Source: Cloacibacterium rupense
Lineage (GTDB): Bacteria > Bacteroidota > Bacteroidia > Flavobacteriales > Weeksellaceae
NCBI RefSeq assembly: GCF_014645495.1
Contig: NZ_BMLV01000002.1
Coordinates: forward strand, 115,191-179,190
Direction: 5' to 3'
DNA: 64,000 nt
The notes beneath the pieces are model-generated. The model ran no database searches. It was not told the origin of the DNA and saw only the letters and a list, made by a program, of their open reading frames with translations. The position numbers and the translations under genes are program-made. Position 1 is the first letter of the stretch; every line of letters starts with the position of its first letter. Of this stretch, positions 10,522 to 19,536 are shown one piece after another.

Positions 10522-10529
10522 CAAAGCTA
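10522..10529 (-). promoter_or_regulatory. -7 promoter box for the MFS gene
   Basis: On the minus strand TAGCTTTG fits TAnnTTTG and lies about 27 bases before the ATG at 10494. It decides against the upstream TTG start. Confidence 0.6.
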
Positions 10530-10582
10530 CGATGATTTACATTTTCTATGAATTTTTAGAGCGTGAGTTATGGCAGGTTTTT

Positions 10583-10610
10583 AATAAAAAAAACGAACCT
10601 AAAGTTCGTT
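10583..10610 (-). terminator. Terminator overlapping the DUF4407 stop codon
   Basis: On the minus strand ACGAAC-TTTAG-GTTCGT is followed by a run of eight T. The upstream arm encodes the last residues (N-E) and the loop contains the TAG stop, so coding sequence and terminator are shared. Confidence 0.85.
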
Positions 10611-11699
10611 TTCTTTGTTATTTTTTTTCCCGAGGCTATTTTTAAAATCTTCAATCCTAAAATCTGTTGCAAAATTTCCTTTTTCTATCTTTTCTTTTGA
10701 GTACAATCTGTAATCGTTTTCTGTTTTATCAAGAAGGTAATCATAAGGTCCTACTGATGAAATTAGTTTTACCAAAACTGGAGAAATTTCTAGTGTAATA
10801 AACATCATCATAATGAAAAACGATGCCAATGCCATAATTTTATTGGTATCTCCTAACTCTGATAATGCTTGTAATCTGGCAGCAAAACCATCAAATTTAT
10901 TCTCTGCTTTTTCAGAATTTTTTTGTTCGGTTTGTAGATTTTTATAAACTCCAGAAATTTGTTCGTCCAGATATTTCAATCTTGGCTGCATCTGTTTTTG
11001 GTAATCTTCTAAATCTTTTTTACGTTGTTCCTTCAGCTCTTGCTTTCTTTTAGCATTGCTCCCAAAACCTACTTTACCAGAAGTAAGACCTGTTTGTTTC
11101 CCTAGAATTTCTTTCTCTAATTCTACCGTTGCAGAATCTAAACTGGTTTGCTTTGCTGCAATTTGTTTTTGAATTTGAGATTTTTCTTCGGCAAAAGGCC
11201 CAGATTGTTGAAGAATTCTACCATTCATTGTTTTCTGTAGTTCTGTTTTATTTCTTTGGATAATGGTATTGAGTTGTTTATTTACTTCTTTCTCAAAGAT
11301 TTTCAATTCCAAAGGTTTAGAAATCACAATTCCGAGGAAAGTTGCCAAAATTAAACGCGGAACTGCCATAAAAAATTGATTCCAAAAAGTTCCTGTTTTT
11401 TTAATGGAAGAAACAATATATCTGTCAAGATTAAAAATCATTAATCCCCAAAGAATTCCGAAACCTACGGCTGTAAACTCATTCTCAAAAACAGTGTACA
11501 TTGCATAACTTGCCGAAAGCGTAGCAAAAACTGCGGTAAAAAGTACAATTCCTCCAATTCCTGCATACTTGTTCCATTCGCTGGGAGATTTTCTAAGGAT
11601 ATGAAGATTAGCTCCTGAACAAACCATCAAAAACTGCTGAAACCAGTTCATCTGATGTTGTTGAGCATTTTTATGCGGAGTATGATTTTTATTTTCCAT
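10599..11699 (-). CDS. DUF4407 membrane protein
   Basis: A 366-residue protein matching the DUF4407 family by eye. Two membrane segments lie at about residues 45-95 (GGIVLFTAVFATLSASYAMY and FGILWGLMIFNLDRYIVS), one at about 110-127 and one near 290-310. Between the last two lies a long charged stretch (about 135-280) rich in K, E and Q with coiled-coil character. The length and order agree with the family, whose function is not established. It starts at an ATG, has its own terminator, and has no obvious operon partner. Confidence 0.8.
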   Translation of the reverse strand: MENKNHTPHKNAQQHQMNWFQQFLMVCSGANLHILRKSPSEWNKYAGIGGIVLFTAVFATLSASYAMYTVFENEFTAVGFGILWGLMIFNLDRYIVSSIKKTGTFWNQFFMAVPRLILATFLGIVISKPLELKIFEKEVNKQLNTIIQRNKTELQKTMNGRILQQSGPFAEEKSQIQKQIAAKQTSLDSATVELEKEILGKQTGLTSGKVGFGSNAKRKQELKEQRKKDLEDYQKQMQPRLKYLDEQISGVYKNLQTEQKNSEKAENKFDGFAARLQALSELGDTNKIMALASFFIMMMFITLEISPVLVKLISSVGPYDYLLDKTENDYRLYSKEKIEKGNFATDFRIEDFKNSLGKKNNKENEL

Positions 11700-11763
11700 A
11701 AAATATTTTGTTGATTGGTCGTATTATAACGTTACAATGTTACGAATAGTATTAGGTTTTACA

Positions 11764-11805
11764 CAGTAAAATAATTGTAAAATGATTTTACAATTTTATT
11801 CTGTT
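11764..11805. repeat. 42-bp imperfect palindrome
   Basis: Inner arms ATTGTAAAA and TTTTACAAT are separated by TGA, with outer ACAG and CTGT. It lies about 65 bases upstream of the DUF4407 start, so it could be an operator or a hairpin; there is no T run that would make it a clear terminator. Confidence 0.65.
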
Positions 11806-11975
11806 GGTTTTCTGATGATTAAACATTTATTCATCTTTTAATTCTGTTTTACTTTATCAACAACCTTGCCAAAATTTAACATAATTTTAAGAAATGAATA
11901 ATAACATGCTTTTATGGAGTGAAAATTTTAGTGTTTTTGACGCTCGCTTCGCTCGCGTCGATTATTTTCAAAGTG

Positions 11976-12041
11976 GGGAACGTAAAGAATTCCCCTTCTT
12001 TGAAGGGGTGGCAAAATTTTCTACGAAAATTTTGACGGGGT
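11976..12041. repeat. Compound inverted repeats
   Basis: GGGGAA pairs with TTCCCC, CCCCTTC with GAAGGGG, and CAAAATTTTC with GAAAATTTTG. From general knowledge, similar strings recur between genes in related flavobacteria; here a single copy is seen. Confidence 0.6.
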
Positions 12042-12080
12042 AGTCTAGAAAAGTGAAAAGAAAAACTGCCCGAAATCTTT

Positions 12081-12147
12081 AGCCCTGATTGAGTGGCCTG
12101 CTTGAGCACATCCCGATTTATCGGGATTGCGAGTAGCGAAAGCAGGA
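12081..12147 (+). repeat. Structured intergenic element, copy 1
   Basis: Opens AGCCCTGATTGAGTGG, has an inner hairpin ATCCCGA-TTTA-TCGGGAT (12110-12127) and closes AGCGAAAGCAGGA. It shares its ends with the elements at 22215, 37167 and 40097, while the inner hairpin differs. Confidence 0.7.
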
Positions 12148-12199
12148 CAGAACGTCAAAAAAAAACAAAACCGTCTTGCTTCTAAATTTAAAAAAATTT

Positions 12200-13804
12200 C
12201 TAGAACTTACTGATGATTCCCCAATGAATTTTGGTGTCTTGAAATTGAAAAGGATTGCCAAATTCTTGTCCGTTGGAAATCTGAAAAGTCATTAAACCAA
12301 TCGGTAAAATAAAGTTGAAACCTAGCCCAAAACTGTACAATTTACTGGTGGTTTTTAGGGTAGAATTTCGCACGTTTGCCAGTTGTCCGAAAACATCAAA
12401 AAACGCTTGATTGCTCACCAAATAACGATATTCTACGCCACCAAAAGCATAAAAATCGGTAAAAAGTGACTGCTCATTAAAACCACGCAATGAGTTATAC
12501 CCGCCAATTCTAAAAAGTTCGTTGGTGGTAATTTCTCCGTCTGAATCTAGCATTGCAGACTCTGCTTTTGCGTTGAAATAATGATTTCCTTTGAGATGAA
12601 AATTGCGCTCTGCGAACAAAAAATAACGATTTTGCTTGAAGGTTTTTTCTAAATTTTGGTAGTAAGAACTCAACAAATCTGCTTCGGCGATGATTTTGGT
12701 TTTGTAAATAAAAAGTGGCTCTTCCGAAGTTTCTGTAAATTCATAAAAAACACCAATTCCTTTTTTGCTAAAGTCTTGTCCAGAAGTATAAGTATCATCT
12801 AACACCGATGAAATCTCAAAATTTCCTCTTGCTCCAATTTTTTGCTTTGGTGAAAGATGATAATACAATGCTGGACGAAATTTCACATTAGCAAAAGTGG
12901 AATCTTGGCGGTAAATATTGAGATTGAGATTGGTACCGATGTTAGAACCAAAAAGATACGGAATATCGGTTTGCAAATCGAAGTTTTGTCCGCTCTGTTG
13001 GTTTCTTTGCCAGTACAACGAGATGCTTTCGAAACTATTGAAAACGTTTTTCAGATTAAGATTAATGCTTCCTGTAAAGCTAAATTTCTTCTTATCATTA
13101 TTTCCGAAACCGATAATTCCATCAAAATTATTGGCTTTTTTCTTCTGAAATGTAAGATAAATCTGCGTAGAATCTTTGGTAAAAAGTGTTTGCGGAGTTT
13201 TTTCTAAAATCAAAAAAGGATGGTTTTCTAACCTTGAATTGATTTTGAGAATATTTTCGTCATCATATTTTTTGCCTACAAATTCTTTTTCTAAATTCTT
13301 GACGAAACGTTTCGGAACTTTGGTAAAACCTTGCAAAACAAAACCATTAATCTGCCTTTTATCTCCTTTAAAAACCGAGATTTCAACTTCTGGAACCTCA
13401 TTTTCTAATCCTATAAATTTGGTTTTTACTCTGTTAAAAGCAAAACCTTCATTAGTGTATTTTTGATTGATTTTTTGTTTGAGAGAATCTAGATTTTTAG
13501 TGAATATTTCTGGTTTTGATTTTAAAAATTCTGCGGTTTCAGGCGAGAATTTTACTTTGGCTTCATTGAAATTTTTTCCTTTATCAAATACAATTTTGGT
13601 GATTTTCTCTACTTTTTCAACGTTTAAAATTTTAGTAAAATAGTAATTATTTTCCGCCAAAGAATCTAGAAATTTCACTGCAGAAAGTGAATCCTTTTTG
13701 ATGATTTCTTTTTTGGTTTGAGCATCAATTAAGACGTATTGCTTCTGTTGGGATTTCAGAAAAAAAGGAAGAAAAAATAGAAATATGTATAGATTTTTTT
13801 TCAC
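12200..13804 (-). CDS. BamA/TamA-like outer-membrane beta-barrel protein
   Basis: About 534 residues. A signal peptide (KKNLYIFLFFLPFFLKSQ) is followed by alpha/beta POTRA-like repeats to about residue 230 and then a C-terminal beta-barrel with alternating hydrophobic strands ending in WGIISKF, with the aromatic C-terminal residue typical of outer-membrane barrels. The barrel contains GGYNSLRGF, close to the conserved G-x-x-S-[IL]-R-G-F motif of Omp85 proteins. Family knowledge suggests a role in inserting or exporting outer-membrane proteins; the exact substrate is unknown. A TTG at 13816 would add four residues, but GTG at 13804 places the lysines at the start of the signal peptide and is preferred. 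The start region overlaps a CGCAAAG repeat. Confidence 0.8.
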   Translation of the reverse strand: MKKNLYIFLFFLPFFLKSQQKQYVLIDAQTKKEIIKKDSLSAVKFLDSLAENNYYFTKILNVEKVEKITKIVFDKGKNFNEAKVKFSPETAEFLKSKPEIFTKNLDSLKQKINQKYTNEGFAFNRVKTKFIGLENEVPEVEISVFKGDKRQINGFVLQGFTKVPKRFVKNLEKEFVGKKYDDENILKINSRLENHPFLILEKTPQTLFTKDSTQIYLTFQKKKANNFDGIIGFGNNDKKKFSFTGSINLNLKNVFNSFESISLYWQRNQQSGQNFDLQTDIPYLFGSNIGTNLNLNIYRQDSTFANVKFRPALYYHLSPKQKIGARGNFEISSVLDDTYTSGQDFSKKGIGVFYEFTETSEEPLFIYKTKIIAEADLLSSYYQNLEKTFKQNRYFLFAERNFHLKGNHYFNAKAESAMLDSDGEITTNELFRIGGYNSLRGFNEQSLFTDFYAFGGVEYRYLVSNQAFFDVFGQLANVRNSTLKTTSKLYSFGLGFNFILPIGLMTFQISNGQEFGNPFQFQDTKIHWGIISKF

Positions 13805-14026
13805 GCAAAGTCGCAAAGATGATTACGCAAAGAACGCAAATTTTTATTGAATTAGTATTTGGTAATTGCCACCAATGCACAAATAAACATTATAAAAATA
13901 AACTTTAACAGCTTTTTAAAATTAAACTCTCGCTGATTTAACAAATTTTGCAGATTGAAACTGTTAATAAATCAGCACAATAAGCGAGAAACCATCTATA
14001 AAATCATTCGTGTATTCGTGGCAACC
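13804..14026. repeat. CGCAAAG-type and palindromic spacer repeats
   Basis: The 13804-13845 stretch carries CGCAAAG four times with small changes. At 13927-13987 the arms GCTGATTTA and TAAATCAGC, with outer CTCGCT and AGCGAG, form an imperfect palindrome. From memory, such strings are widespread between genes in Bacteroidota. Confidence 0.6.
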
Positions 14027-14815
14027 TTAATCCATTTTATTATATTTCTTCATCAGATTTTCATAGACTTTCTGTGGAAGAATCCATTTCAAAGGAACGC
14101 CAATTTTTTGCCCGAACTTCCCGAAATAATAATGTGCTTTCCAAGATTTTTTTTCTAAAAGTTTTTCGATGTAAAGCGCTACTTCTAAAGGTTCTGTTCC
14201 TTCATCAACGTGAGCATTCATCACAGAATATACTTTTTCGTATATTTTTTTATACGGTTCAGAAATTTGAGTTTTCACTCTATTTTCCGCAATTTTGGTT
14301 TTAATATCGCCCAAATGCAAACTACAAACTTCAACATTCCATTGATAGACTTCGTATCGCATTGCTTCTGTCACTTTATCTAAAGCCGCTTTGGAAGCCG
14401 AATAAAATCCTCGAAACGGAAGTCCCATTTCACTACCAATACTCGAAATATTGATGATTTTTCCAGATTTTTGTTCACGCATTTTTGGCATTACTGTACT
14501 CATCATTTGCACAGCTCCTACTAAATTCAAGTTGAATAATTTCAGAATATCTTCTTTTGTAGAATCTTCAACAGCTCCAACCATTCCCATTCCTGCGTTG
14601 TTAATGAGAACATCTATTTTGCTTTCAGTTTCTAAAATTTTAGAAATCGCAGCTTGAACTTGTGCATTATCAGTAACATCGGTTGGAATGGTAGTAAAAT
14701 ATTGACTTTCAACATTTTTTCTGCTTAAGCCAAAAACTTTATGTCCTTTTTTACCGAAATATTCAGCGAGAGAAAAGCCAATTCCTGTGGAAGTTCCTGT
14801 TATTATTATTGTCAT
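14027..14815 (-). CDS. Short-chain dehydrogenase/reductase
   Basis: A 262-residue classical SDR enzyme. The cofactor-binding motif TGTSTGIG is at residues 7-14, NNAG at 72-75, the catalytic Ser at about 125 and Tyr138-x-x-x-Lys142 in YSASK. It should carry out NAD(P)-dependent oxidoreduction on an unknown alcohol or carbonyl substrate. The C-terminal region (LLEKKSWKAHYYFGKFGQKIG, here shown by position about 225-245) is basic and may be membrane-proximal. The gene is flanked by repeat-rich spacers on both sides and is probably monocistronic. Confidence 0.9.
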   Translation of the reverse strand: MTIIITGTSTGIGFSLAEYFGKKGHKVFGLSRKNVESQYFTTIPTDVTDNAQVQAAISKILETESKIDVLINNAGMGMVGAVEDSTKEDILKLFNLNLVGAVQMMSTVMPKMREQKSGKIINISSIGSEMGLPFRGFYSASKAALDKVTEAMRYEVYQWNVEVCSLHLGDIKTKIAENRVKTQISEPYKKIYEKVYSVMNAHVDEGTEPLEVALYIEKLLEKKSWKAHYYFGKFGQKIGVPLKWILPQKVYENLMKKYNKMD

Positions 14816-14947
14816 AAATTCTGTTCGTTTTTTATATCACAAAGTTCTCAAAGCACTTCACAAAGTTCACTAATTTAAGATTATTGAGGCGCTTTGCTTT
14901 TTTTAAAAACTCTGTGCCCTCCGTGTAAAAACTCCGTGAACTCTGTG
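14816..14947. repeat. Short degenerate repeats between SDR gene and aroA
   Basis: Contains CACAAAGTTC, CACTTCACAAAGTTCAC and CTCTGTG / CTCCGTG units, the same general class as the CGCAAAG spacer near 13.8 kb. No gene or terminator was recognised. Confidence 0.5.
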
Positions 14948-16204
14948 CTAAAACCCCTCTGTAATTTCAAAAAAATCCTTCCAAAAATCTGGATAAGATT
15001 TTTCTACCACATCTTCGTTTTGTATGTCTAATTCTTTAACCAAACAAAAAGGCGCAAAACTCATCGCCATTCTGTGATCATTGTAAGTGGCAATAGAAAT
15101 ATCATTTTTCAGTTCAAAAAATTCTAAAGATTTAATAGAATTTTCGGTAATTTCAGTTTTGCAACCTATTTTTTCCAATTCGTTTTGTAGCGCAACCAAT
15201 CTATCTGTTTCCTTCACTTTCAAAGTTCCTAAACCTGAAATTTCAAAAGGTAATTTCAGCGCGACACACGTTACACAAACGGTTTGCGCAATGTCTGGAC
15301 AATCATTCATATCCAAAATAAATTTTTCTGGATATTTAAAACTTACATCAGGAACCAACGTAATGAGATGTTCCGCAGCGTCTGAAATGGTATTGACTCC
15401 GAAAAACTTCAAATATATATTCTTTAATGCTGAATCTCCTTGTAAAGAAAAAGCGTAGAAACTTTTTAGATGAATTCTCTTTTTCCCAATTGCTGCCAAA
15501 GAATAGAAATAAGACGCTGAACTCCAATCACTTTCTACGGTGTAATGCTTGATTTTAGACGAATGGAAATGCACATCTAATTGTTGGTTCAACAGAGATG
15601 AATCTGAACTTAAAATTTTAATTAAATTCCCTTCAAAACGAGTTTCAATGCCGATATCTTTTAAGATTTTCAGCGTCATTTTGATGTAAGAACGAGACGT
15701 AATTTCGCCTTGTAATTCTATCTCTAAACCGTTTTCTAGATTTGCGCCAATCAATAAAAGAGAAGTGATAAACTGCGAAGAAATATTGGCAGGAATTTTC
15801 ACAAAATTCTTTTCAATTTTCTTTCCGAAAATTTCTAATGGCGGAAAACCTTCATTTTCGAGATAATTAATTTCTGCTCCTAACTCTCTCAAAGCATCAA
15901 CTAAAGGTTTTATTGGCCTTTGTTTCATTCTTTCAGAACCTGTAAGAATGGTTTTTCTACCTTCTTGAATGGCATAAAAAGACGTTAAAAAACGCATTGC
16001 AGTTCCTGCGTGGTGAATGTCAACCGTTTCAGAATCTTCATTCAGTGCTTTTTGCAACAATTGAGTATCTTGGCTGTTTGATAGATTTTCTATTTTTAAA
16101 TCTCCGAACAATTTACCCAAAATCAAAAGTCGGTTCGAAATACTTTTCGAGCCTGTGATGGCAACGGTTTTTCCGTCTAATAATTTTACTTTTTCTATCT
16201 TCAT
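14948..16204 (-). CDS. aroA: 3-phosphoshikimate 1-carboxyvinyltransferase
   Basis: EPSP synthase, sixth step of the shikimate pathway, joining shikimate 3-phosphate and phosphoenolpyruvate on the way to chorismate. It has 418 residues, the usual length. Substrate-binding motifs are visible: GSKSISNRLLIL near residue 18, GTAMRF near 67, GSERMKQRP near 89, KETDRL near 328 and DHRMAMSFA near 380. It starts at an ATG; a TACTTTTG promoter box lies about 110 bases upstream, so it is likely transcribed independently of MoxR. It occupies the position beside MoxR where a DUF58 gene is commonly found. Confidence 0.97.
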   Translation of the reverse strand: MKIEKVKLLDGKTVAITGSKSISNRLLILGKLFGDLKIENLSNSQDTQLLQKALNEDSETVDIHHAGTAMRFLTSFYAIQEGRKTILTGSERMKQRPIKPLVDALRELGAEINYLENEGFPPLEIFGKKIEKNFVKIPANISSQFITSLLLIGANLENGLEIELQGEITSRSYIKMTLKILKDIGIETRFEGNLIKILSSDSSLLNQQLDVHFHSSKIKHYTVESDWSSASYFYSLAAIGKKRIHLKSFYAFSLQGDSALKNIYLKFFGVNTISDAAEHLITLVPDVSFKYPEKFILDMNDCPDIAQTVCVTCVALKLPFEISGLGTLKVKETDRLVALQNELEKIGCKTEITENSIKSLEFFELKNDISIATYNDHRMAMSFAPFCLVKELDIQNEDVVEKSYPDFWKDFFEITEGF

Positions 16205-16430
16205 TTTTCGTTATCATTTATGAAAAAATAGCAGATGCAATCTTTTAAATCATATTTTATATTTTTTAAACCACAAAAGAGACAAAAGATTTGAATATGT
16301 CTGAGCCTTGCAAAAGTAAAAAAAGCGCAATACATTACTTTTTATTCTTTTGATAAACTTAATATCAATATTTTCTTTTGTTGCTTTTGCGGTTTAATAT
16401 ATTTTCAATAAAAACCACTTTTTTAATTTT
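16205..16430. other. Spacer with aroA promoter box and repeat-like sequence
   Basis: Holds the minus-strand box TACTTTTG at 16311-16318 and a CACAAAAG-like run. No DUF58 remnant or other coding sequence was recognised. Confidence 0.5.
16311..16318 (-). promoter_or_regulatory. -7 promoter box for aroA
   Basis: On the minus strand TACTTTTG fits TAnnTTTG, about 107 bases before the aroA ATG. No well-spaced TTG was found upstream. Confidence 0.45.
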
Positions 16431-17471
16431 CTATCTTGGGATTTCTATACTTTCTAAAATTTGTTTGATGATTTCATCAGCAGTCAAACCTTCCATTTCA
16501 CGTTCTGGAGAAACCATTACTCTGTGTCTTAGAACGCTCACTGCAGCTTCTTTTATATCTTCTGGCGTTACAAAATCTCTGCCTCTAATCGCTGCAAAAG
16601 CTTTACTTGCGGTAAGAAGCGCCAAACTAGCTCTTGGCGAAGCTCCTAAATATAAAAACTGATTTTCTCTAGTATTCACCGTGATTTTCGCAATGTATTC
16701 TAATAAATGAGGTTCTACAATGATTTCTTTTACCAAATCTTGATAATTCTTCAACTGATGCCCTGAAATTACGGCTTGAATTTGAGAAATTTTATCATCT
16801 AATCTGTTTTCGTGGTGATTTTTCACGATTTCCATTTCTTGAGAAAGATTAGGATAATCTACATTAATTTTAAACAAAAATCTATCTAATTGCGCTTCTG
16901 GAAGTCTATACGTTCCTTCGTGTTCTATAGGATTTTGAGTAGCAACTACTAAAAATGGTTGTTCCATTTTGTAAAGCGTTCCGTCCATTGTAATTTGGCG
17001 TTCTTCCATCACTTCGAAAAGTGCGGCTTGCGTTTTTGCAGGAGAACGGTTAATCTCATCAATCAGAATAAAATTAGAAAAAATAGGCCCTTTTTTGAAT
17101 TCAAATTCGGTGTTTTTAACATTAAAAACGGAAGTTCCCAAAATATCTGAAGGCATTAAATCTGGTGTAAATTGTATTCTGCTGAAACCTACAGAAATGG
17201 TTCTCGCCAATAATTTTGCAGTGATGGTTTTGGCAACACCAGGTACACCTTCTATAATCACGTGTCCGTTAGAAAGCAGTGCTACCAAAAGATGCTCAAT
17301 CATAGATTCTTGTCCTACAATTACTTTGGCGATTTCAGATTTTACTTTGGCAAGACTTTCGCTCAATTCAGTCATATCAATTCTTGAGTGAAATTCTGGT
17401 GTACTCATCTGTTCTACAGATGGTTGCTCTACGTTTTGTAACTCCAAATTTTGGTTATCTAAGTTTTCCAT
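16431..17471 (-). CDS. MoxR-family AAA+ ATPase
   Basis: A 346-residue AAA+ ATPase. Walker A is GVPGVAKT (residues 75-82), Walker B ILIDE (135-139) followed by INRSPAKTQAALFEVMEE, sensor 1 lies in VVATQNPIEHEGTYRLPEAQLDRF (given in part), and ASPRASLAL and a lid domain follow. MoxR proteins act as cytoplasmic chaperone-like ATPases on partner complexes, often with von Willebrand A-domain or DUF58 proteins. It is the last gene of a five-gene minus-strand cluster, 93 bases after DUF4350. No VWA or DUF58 gene lies next to it in this window. Confidence 0.92.
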   Translation of the reverse strand: MENLDNQNLELQNVEQPSVEQMSTPEFHSRIDMTELSESLAKVKSEIAKVIVGQESMIEHLLVALLSNGHVIIEGVPGVAKTITAKLLARTISVGFSRIQFTPDLMPSDILGTSVFNVKNTEFEFKKGPIFSNFILIDEINRSPAKTQAALFEVMEERQITMDGTLYKMEQPFLVVATQNPIEHEGTYRLPEAQLDRFLFKINVDYPNLSQEMEIVKNHHENRLDDKISQIQAVISGHQLKNYQDLVKEIIVEPHLLEYIAKITVNTRENQFLYLGASPRASLALLTASKAFAAIRGRDFVTPEDIKEAAVSVLRHRVMVSPEREMEGLTADEIIKQILESIEIPR

Positions 17472-17564
17472 TTTCTAAATATTATTTTTTCGCAATGTCG
17501 CAAAGGCTTTCGCATTGCAAGGTCAGTACTTTCTAAATTTCTAAAAATTAGTTTTATTACAAAT

Positions 17565-18743
17565 TTATTTTAAAATTTCATTTAAAACTTTATTTAATTT
17601 AATCAAATCTTCATTAATAACATGTGCAGAAGGATTTAATGATTTTTTGATTAAAACTACTGCTTCTTTTATTTTTTCGGGAGATTTTCCTGTTTTTAAA
17701 TGAAGTTTTTTCTCAAATTCTTCGTCTAAATTATGAGTATCTATCAAAAGCTCAGTTCTTACTCTGCTCAGAAAATAATGTGATTTTTTAGCCATCATAT
17801 CGTGAAAATCACCTTCTTGCATATATAAATTCCCTATGCTTCTAATAAATTCTACCGATTTATTTTTAAGAGGCTCTATTATCGGAACGATTCTTTGTCT
17901 TCGTTTTGCATTAAATAAAATAAATATAAAAACTGAAAACAAAAAAATCAACCAAGCATTTCTAAGTGGCGGATTGGCCCAAATAAATCGAAGTGGAGAT
18001 TGTGATGATTCTGTTTCTGATTCTTGAAACCAATACGTTTCTCGGTTGGGCAAATAAGAAAAAACACCTTGAATATACTTTTGATTTTCTTTTTTGAGAA
18101 GATAATAATTAGTCAGAATTAATGGTTCTGCGTGTAGATAAACATGACCTTTTCCGTAATTTACTTTTAAAAAATTGGCTGCAGATTCATAATCATTATC
18201 GTATTCTTTTTCGTAGTATTCCGTTCCTAAAATTTCAGAATTTTTAAAATCAAAATTGGTAAAAATCCCCCATGCCTGAACTTTATCCACAACAATACTA
18301 TCTTCGGCAATCTTGTCATCAGTGAAATATAAGTAACTGGTTTCGTCATAATTGTAATCACTCAATTTGAAATTAAGCTTTTTTTCTAATTCATCTGGGA
18401 AATCTTCTGAGAGAATCATAACATCTGAACCTTTTTTTACTTCTTGTAGTATTTTTTCCCAAGAAACTTTATCTAGATTTTTTTCTATTAAAAGAATGTT
18501 GTGTGCCTTTTTCGGATGATTTTGATTGTAAAAACTATAAGGCGATTGATTAATCTTGATGAGTTTTTGGTTCAATAAATCTCTACCCTCTTCATTAAAA
18601 ACGAACAAACCAAAAGGAGACTTTTCAGTAGTAGAAAAGTTTTTACTCCAATCTATCACCTCTTTTTTATTGAGTTGTACAATGGTCATTAAAATAACAA
18701 CCACCAAGAGGATTATACCATATGTTTTATAGGTTTTGTTCAT
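17565..18743 (-). CDS. DUF4350 membrane protein
   Basis: A 392-residue protein with a membrane segment at residues 7-23 (YGIILLVVVILMTIVQL), an extracytoplasmic region of about 230 residues that matches DUF4350 by eye (MILSEDFPDELEKKL, YGKGHVYLHAEPL), a second membrane segment near 262-282 and a basic cytoplasmic tail. The fold of the outer region resembles a glutamine-amidotransferase-like domain, but no catalytic residues are claimed. It starts 4 bases after the DUF4129 stop, so it is co-transcribed. The function is unknown. Confidence 0.8.
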   Translation of the reverse strand: MNKTYKTYGIILLVVVILMTIVQLNKKEVIDWSKNFSTTEKSPFGLFVFNEEGRDLLNQKLIKINQSPYSFYNQNHPKKAHNILLIEKNLDKVSWEKILQEVKKGSDVMILSEDFPDELEKKLNFKLSDYNYDETSYLYFTDDKIAEDSIVVDKVQAWGIFTNFDFKNSEILGTEYYEKEYDNDYESAANFLKVNYGKGHVYLHAEPLILTNYYLLKKENQKYIQGVFSYLPNRETYWFQESETESSQSPLRFIWANPPLRNAWLIFLFSVFIFILFNAKRRQRIVPIIEPLKNKSVEFIRSIGNLYMQEGDFHDMMAKKSHYFLSRVRTELLIDTHNLDEEFEKKLHLKTGKSPEKIKEAVVLIKKSLNPSAHVINEDLIKLNKVLNEILK

Positions 18744-18747
18744 TTTT

Positions 18748-19536
18748 TTAGAAACCTTTCAAAAATTTGTTTTTTAGAATAAGATAATTTTCTTCGTTTA
18801 TTTCAAATTCGCCATACCAAACGTGTTCAAAAATATAAACCAACTCTGCAAATAATTCTTTTTGGTTTTTAGATTTCAGTTCTTTTTGATAGTCATGATT
18901 GGTTTTTTCTGTATTCCAATCTATTAATTTTTTGTCTGATAATTTTTTCAAAACATATAAAAATTGATATCTAATGGCATACCTGAATTCCTTTTTGTTT
19001 TCAAATTGAAGAATTTTTTCAGGGAAATTTATTTCATGAATATCTTCAGTAATTTCTTCTGCATTGATGTTAATTTTCTTAGATTTTTTGCTAAAGAAAA
19101 AGTTTCCATCTTTTGAAATAAAATAGCTGATGATGATGTAAAGTAAAAAACCTACTAATAAAAAGGCTAAAATTTTCAAAAACATACCTGTATAGTCTAA
19201 AGTCTTAGTACCATCTACCTCACCAAAGACACTTCTCAACCATTCTTGAATTTTTGCCAAAAGTTTTTGCCAAAGAGAAATTCTTGGTTTTGTAGTATTA
19301 TAATTGAATTCTTCTGTTTGGTATTTTTTTCTGAAATTTTCTTTGAATTTTTTAGGATACAATGCATTGTCTGTAGTATAACCAGACATAATCATAGAAT
19401 CTATTTTTCGAGAGGAATTGGAATTAGATTTTATTTCTACCGTATCTACCGCTATTTCTTCTACATAGTTATCTTGAGCTTTAAAAAAATTAAAACTCAA
19501 CAAAAAAATTAAAAATAAAAAACTATTAGACTGCAC
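18748..19536 (-). CDS. DUF4129 membrane protein
   Basis: A 262-residue protein with a signal peptide (residues 1-20, ending FFKAQ), a periplasmic stretch, a membrane segment near 122-143 and a cytoplasmic C-terminal domain that matches DUF4129 (YVLKKLSDKKLIDW, VWYGEFEI). The start is a GTG that overlaps the end of the upstream gene by 11 bases, which suggests translational coupling. In related loci DUF4129 accompanies transglutaminase-like or MoxR/DUF58 proteins. Its biochemical role is unknown. Confidence 0.78.
   Translation of the reverse strand: MQSNSFLFLIFLLSFNFFKAQDNYVEEIAVDTVEIKSNSNSSRKIDSMIMSGYTTDNALYPKKFKENFRKKYQTEEFNYNTTKPRISLWQKLLAKIQEWLRSVFGEVDGTKTLDYTGMFLKILAFLLVGFLLYIIISYFISKDGNFFFSKKSKKININAEEITEDIHEINFPEKILQFENKKEFRYAIRYQFLYVLKKLSDKKLIDWNTEKTNHDYQKELKSKNQKELFAELVYIFEHVWYGEFEINEENYLILKNKFLKGF

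Larger units (their letters stand above)
11700..12199. other. 500-bp gene-free region: palindrome and repeat island
   Basis: The half next to DUF4407 must hold its promoter, though no TAnnTTTG box was found. It also holds a palindrome at 11764-11805. The half from about 11930 to 12160 is more GC-rich than its surroundings and is made of three repeat-like pieces: GCTCGC direct repeats at 11941-11960, inverted repeats at 11976-12041, and a copy of the structured element described at 12081. The short ORF through it is not supported as a gene. Confidence 0.7.

Noticed and set aside
11912-12109. 65-residue ORF in the repeat island
   Set aside because: It runs through inverted repeats and part of the structured element and has no family-like features.
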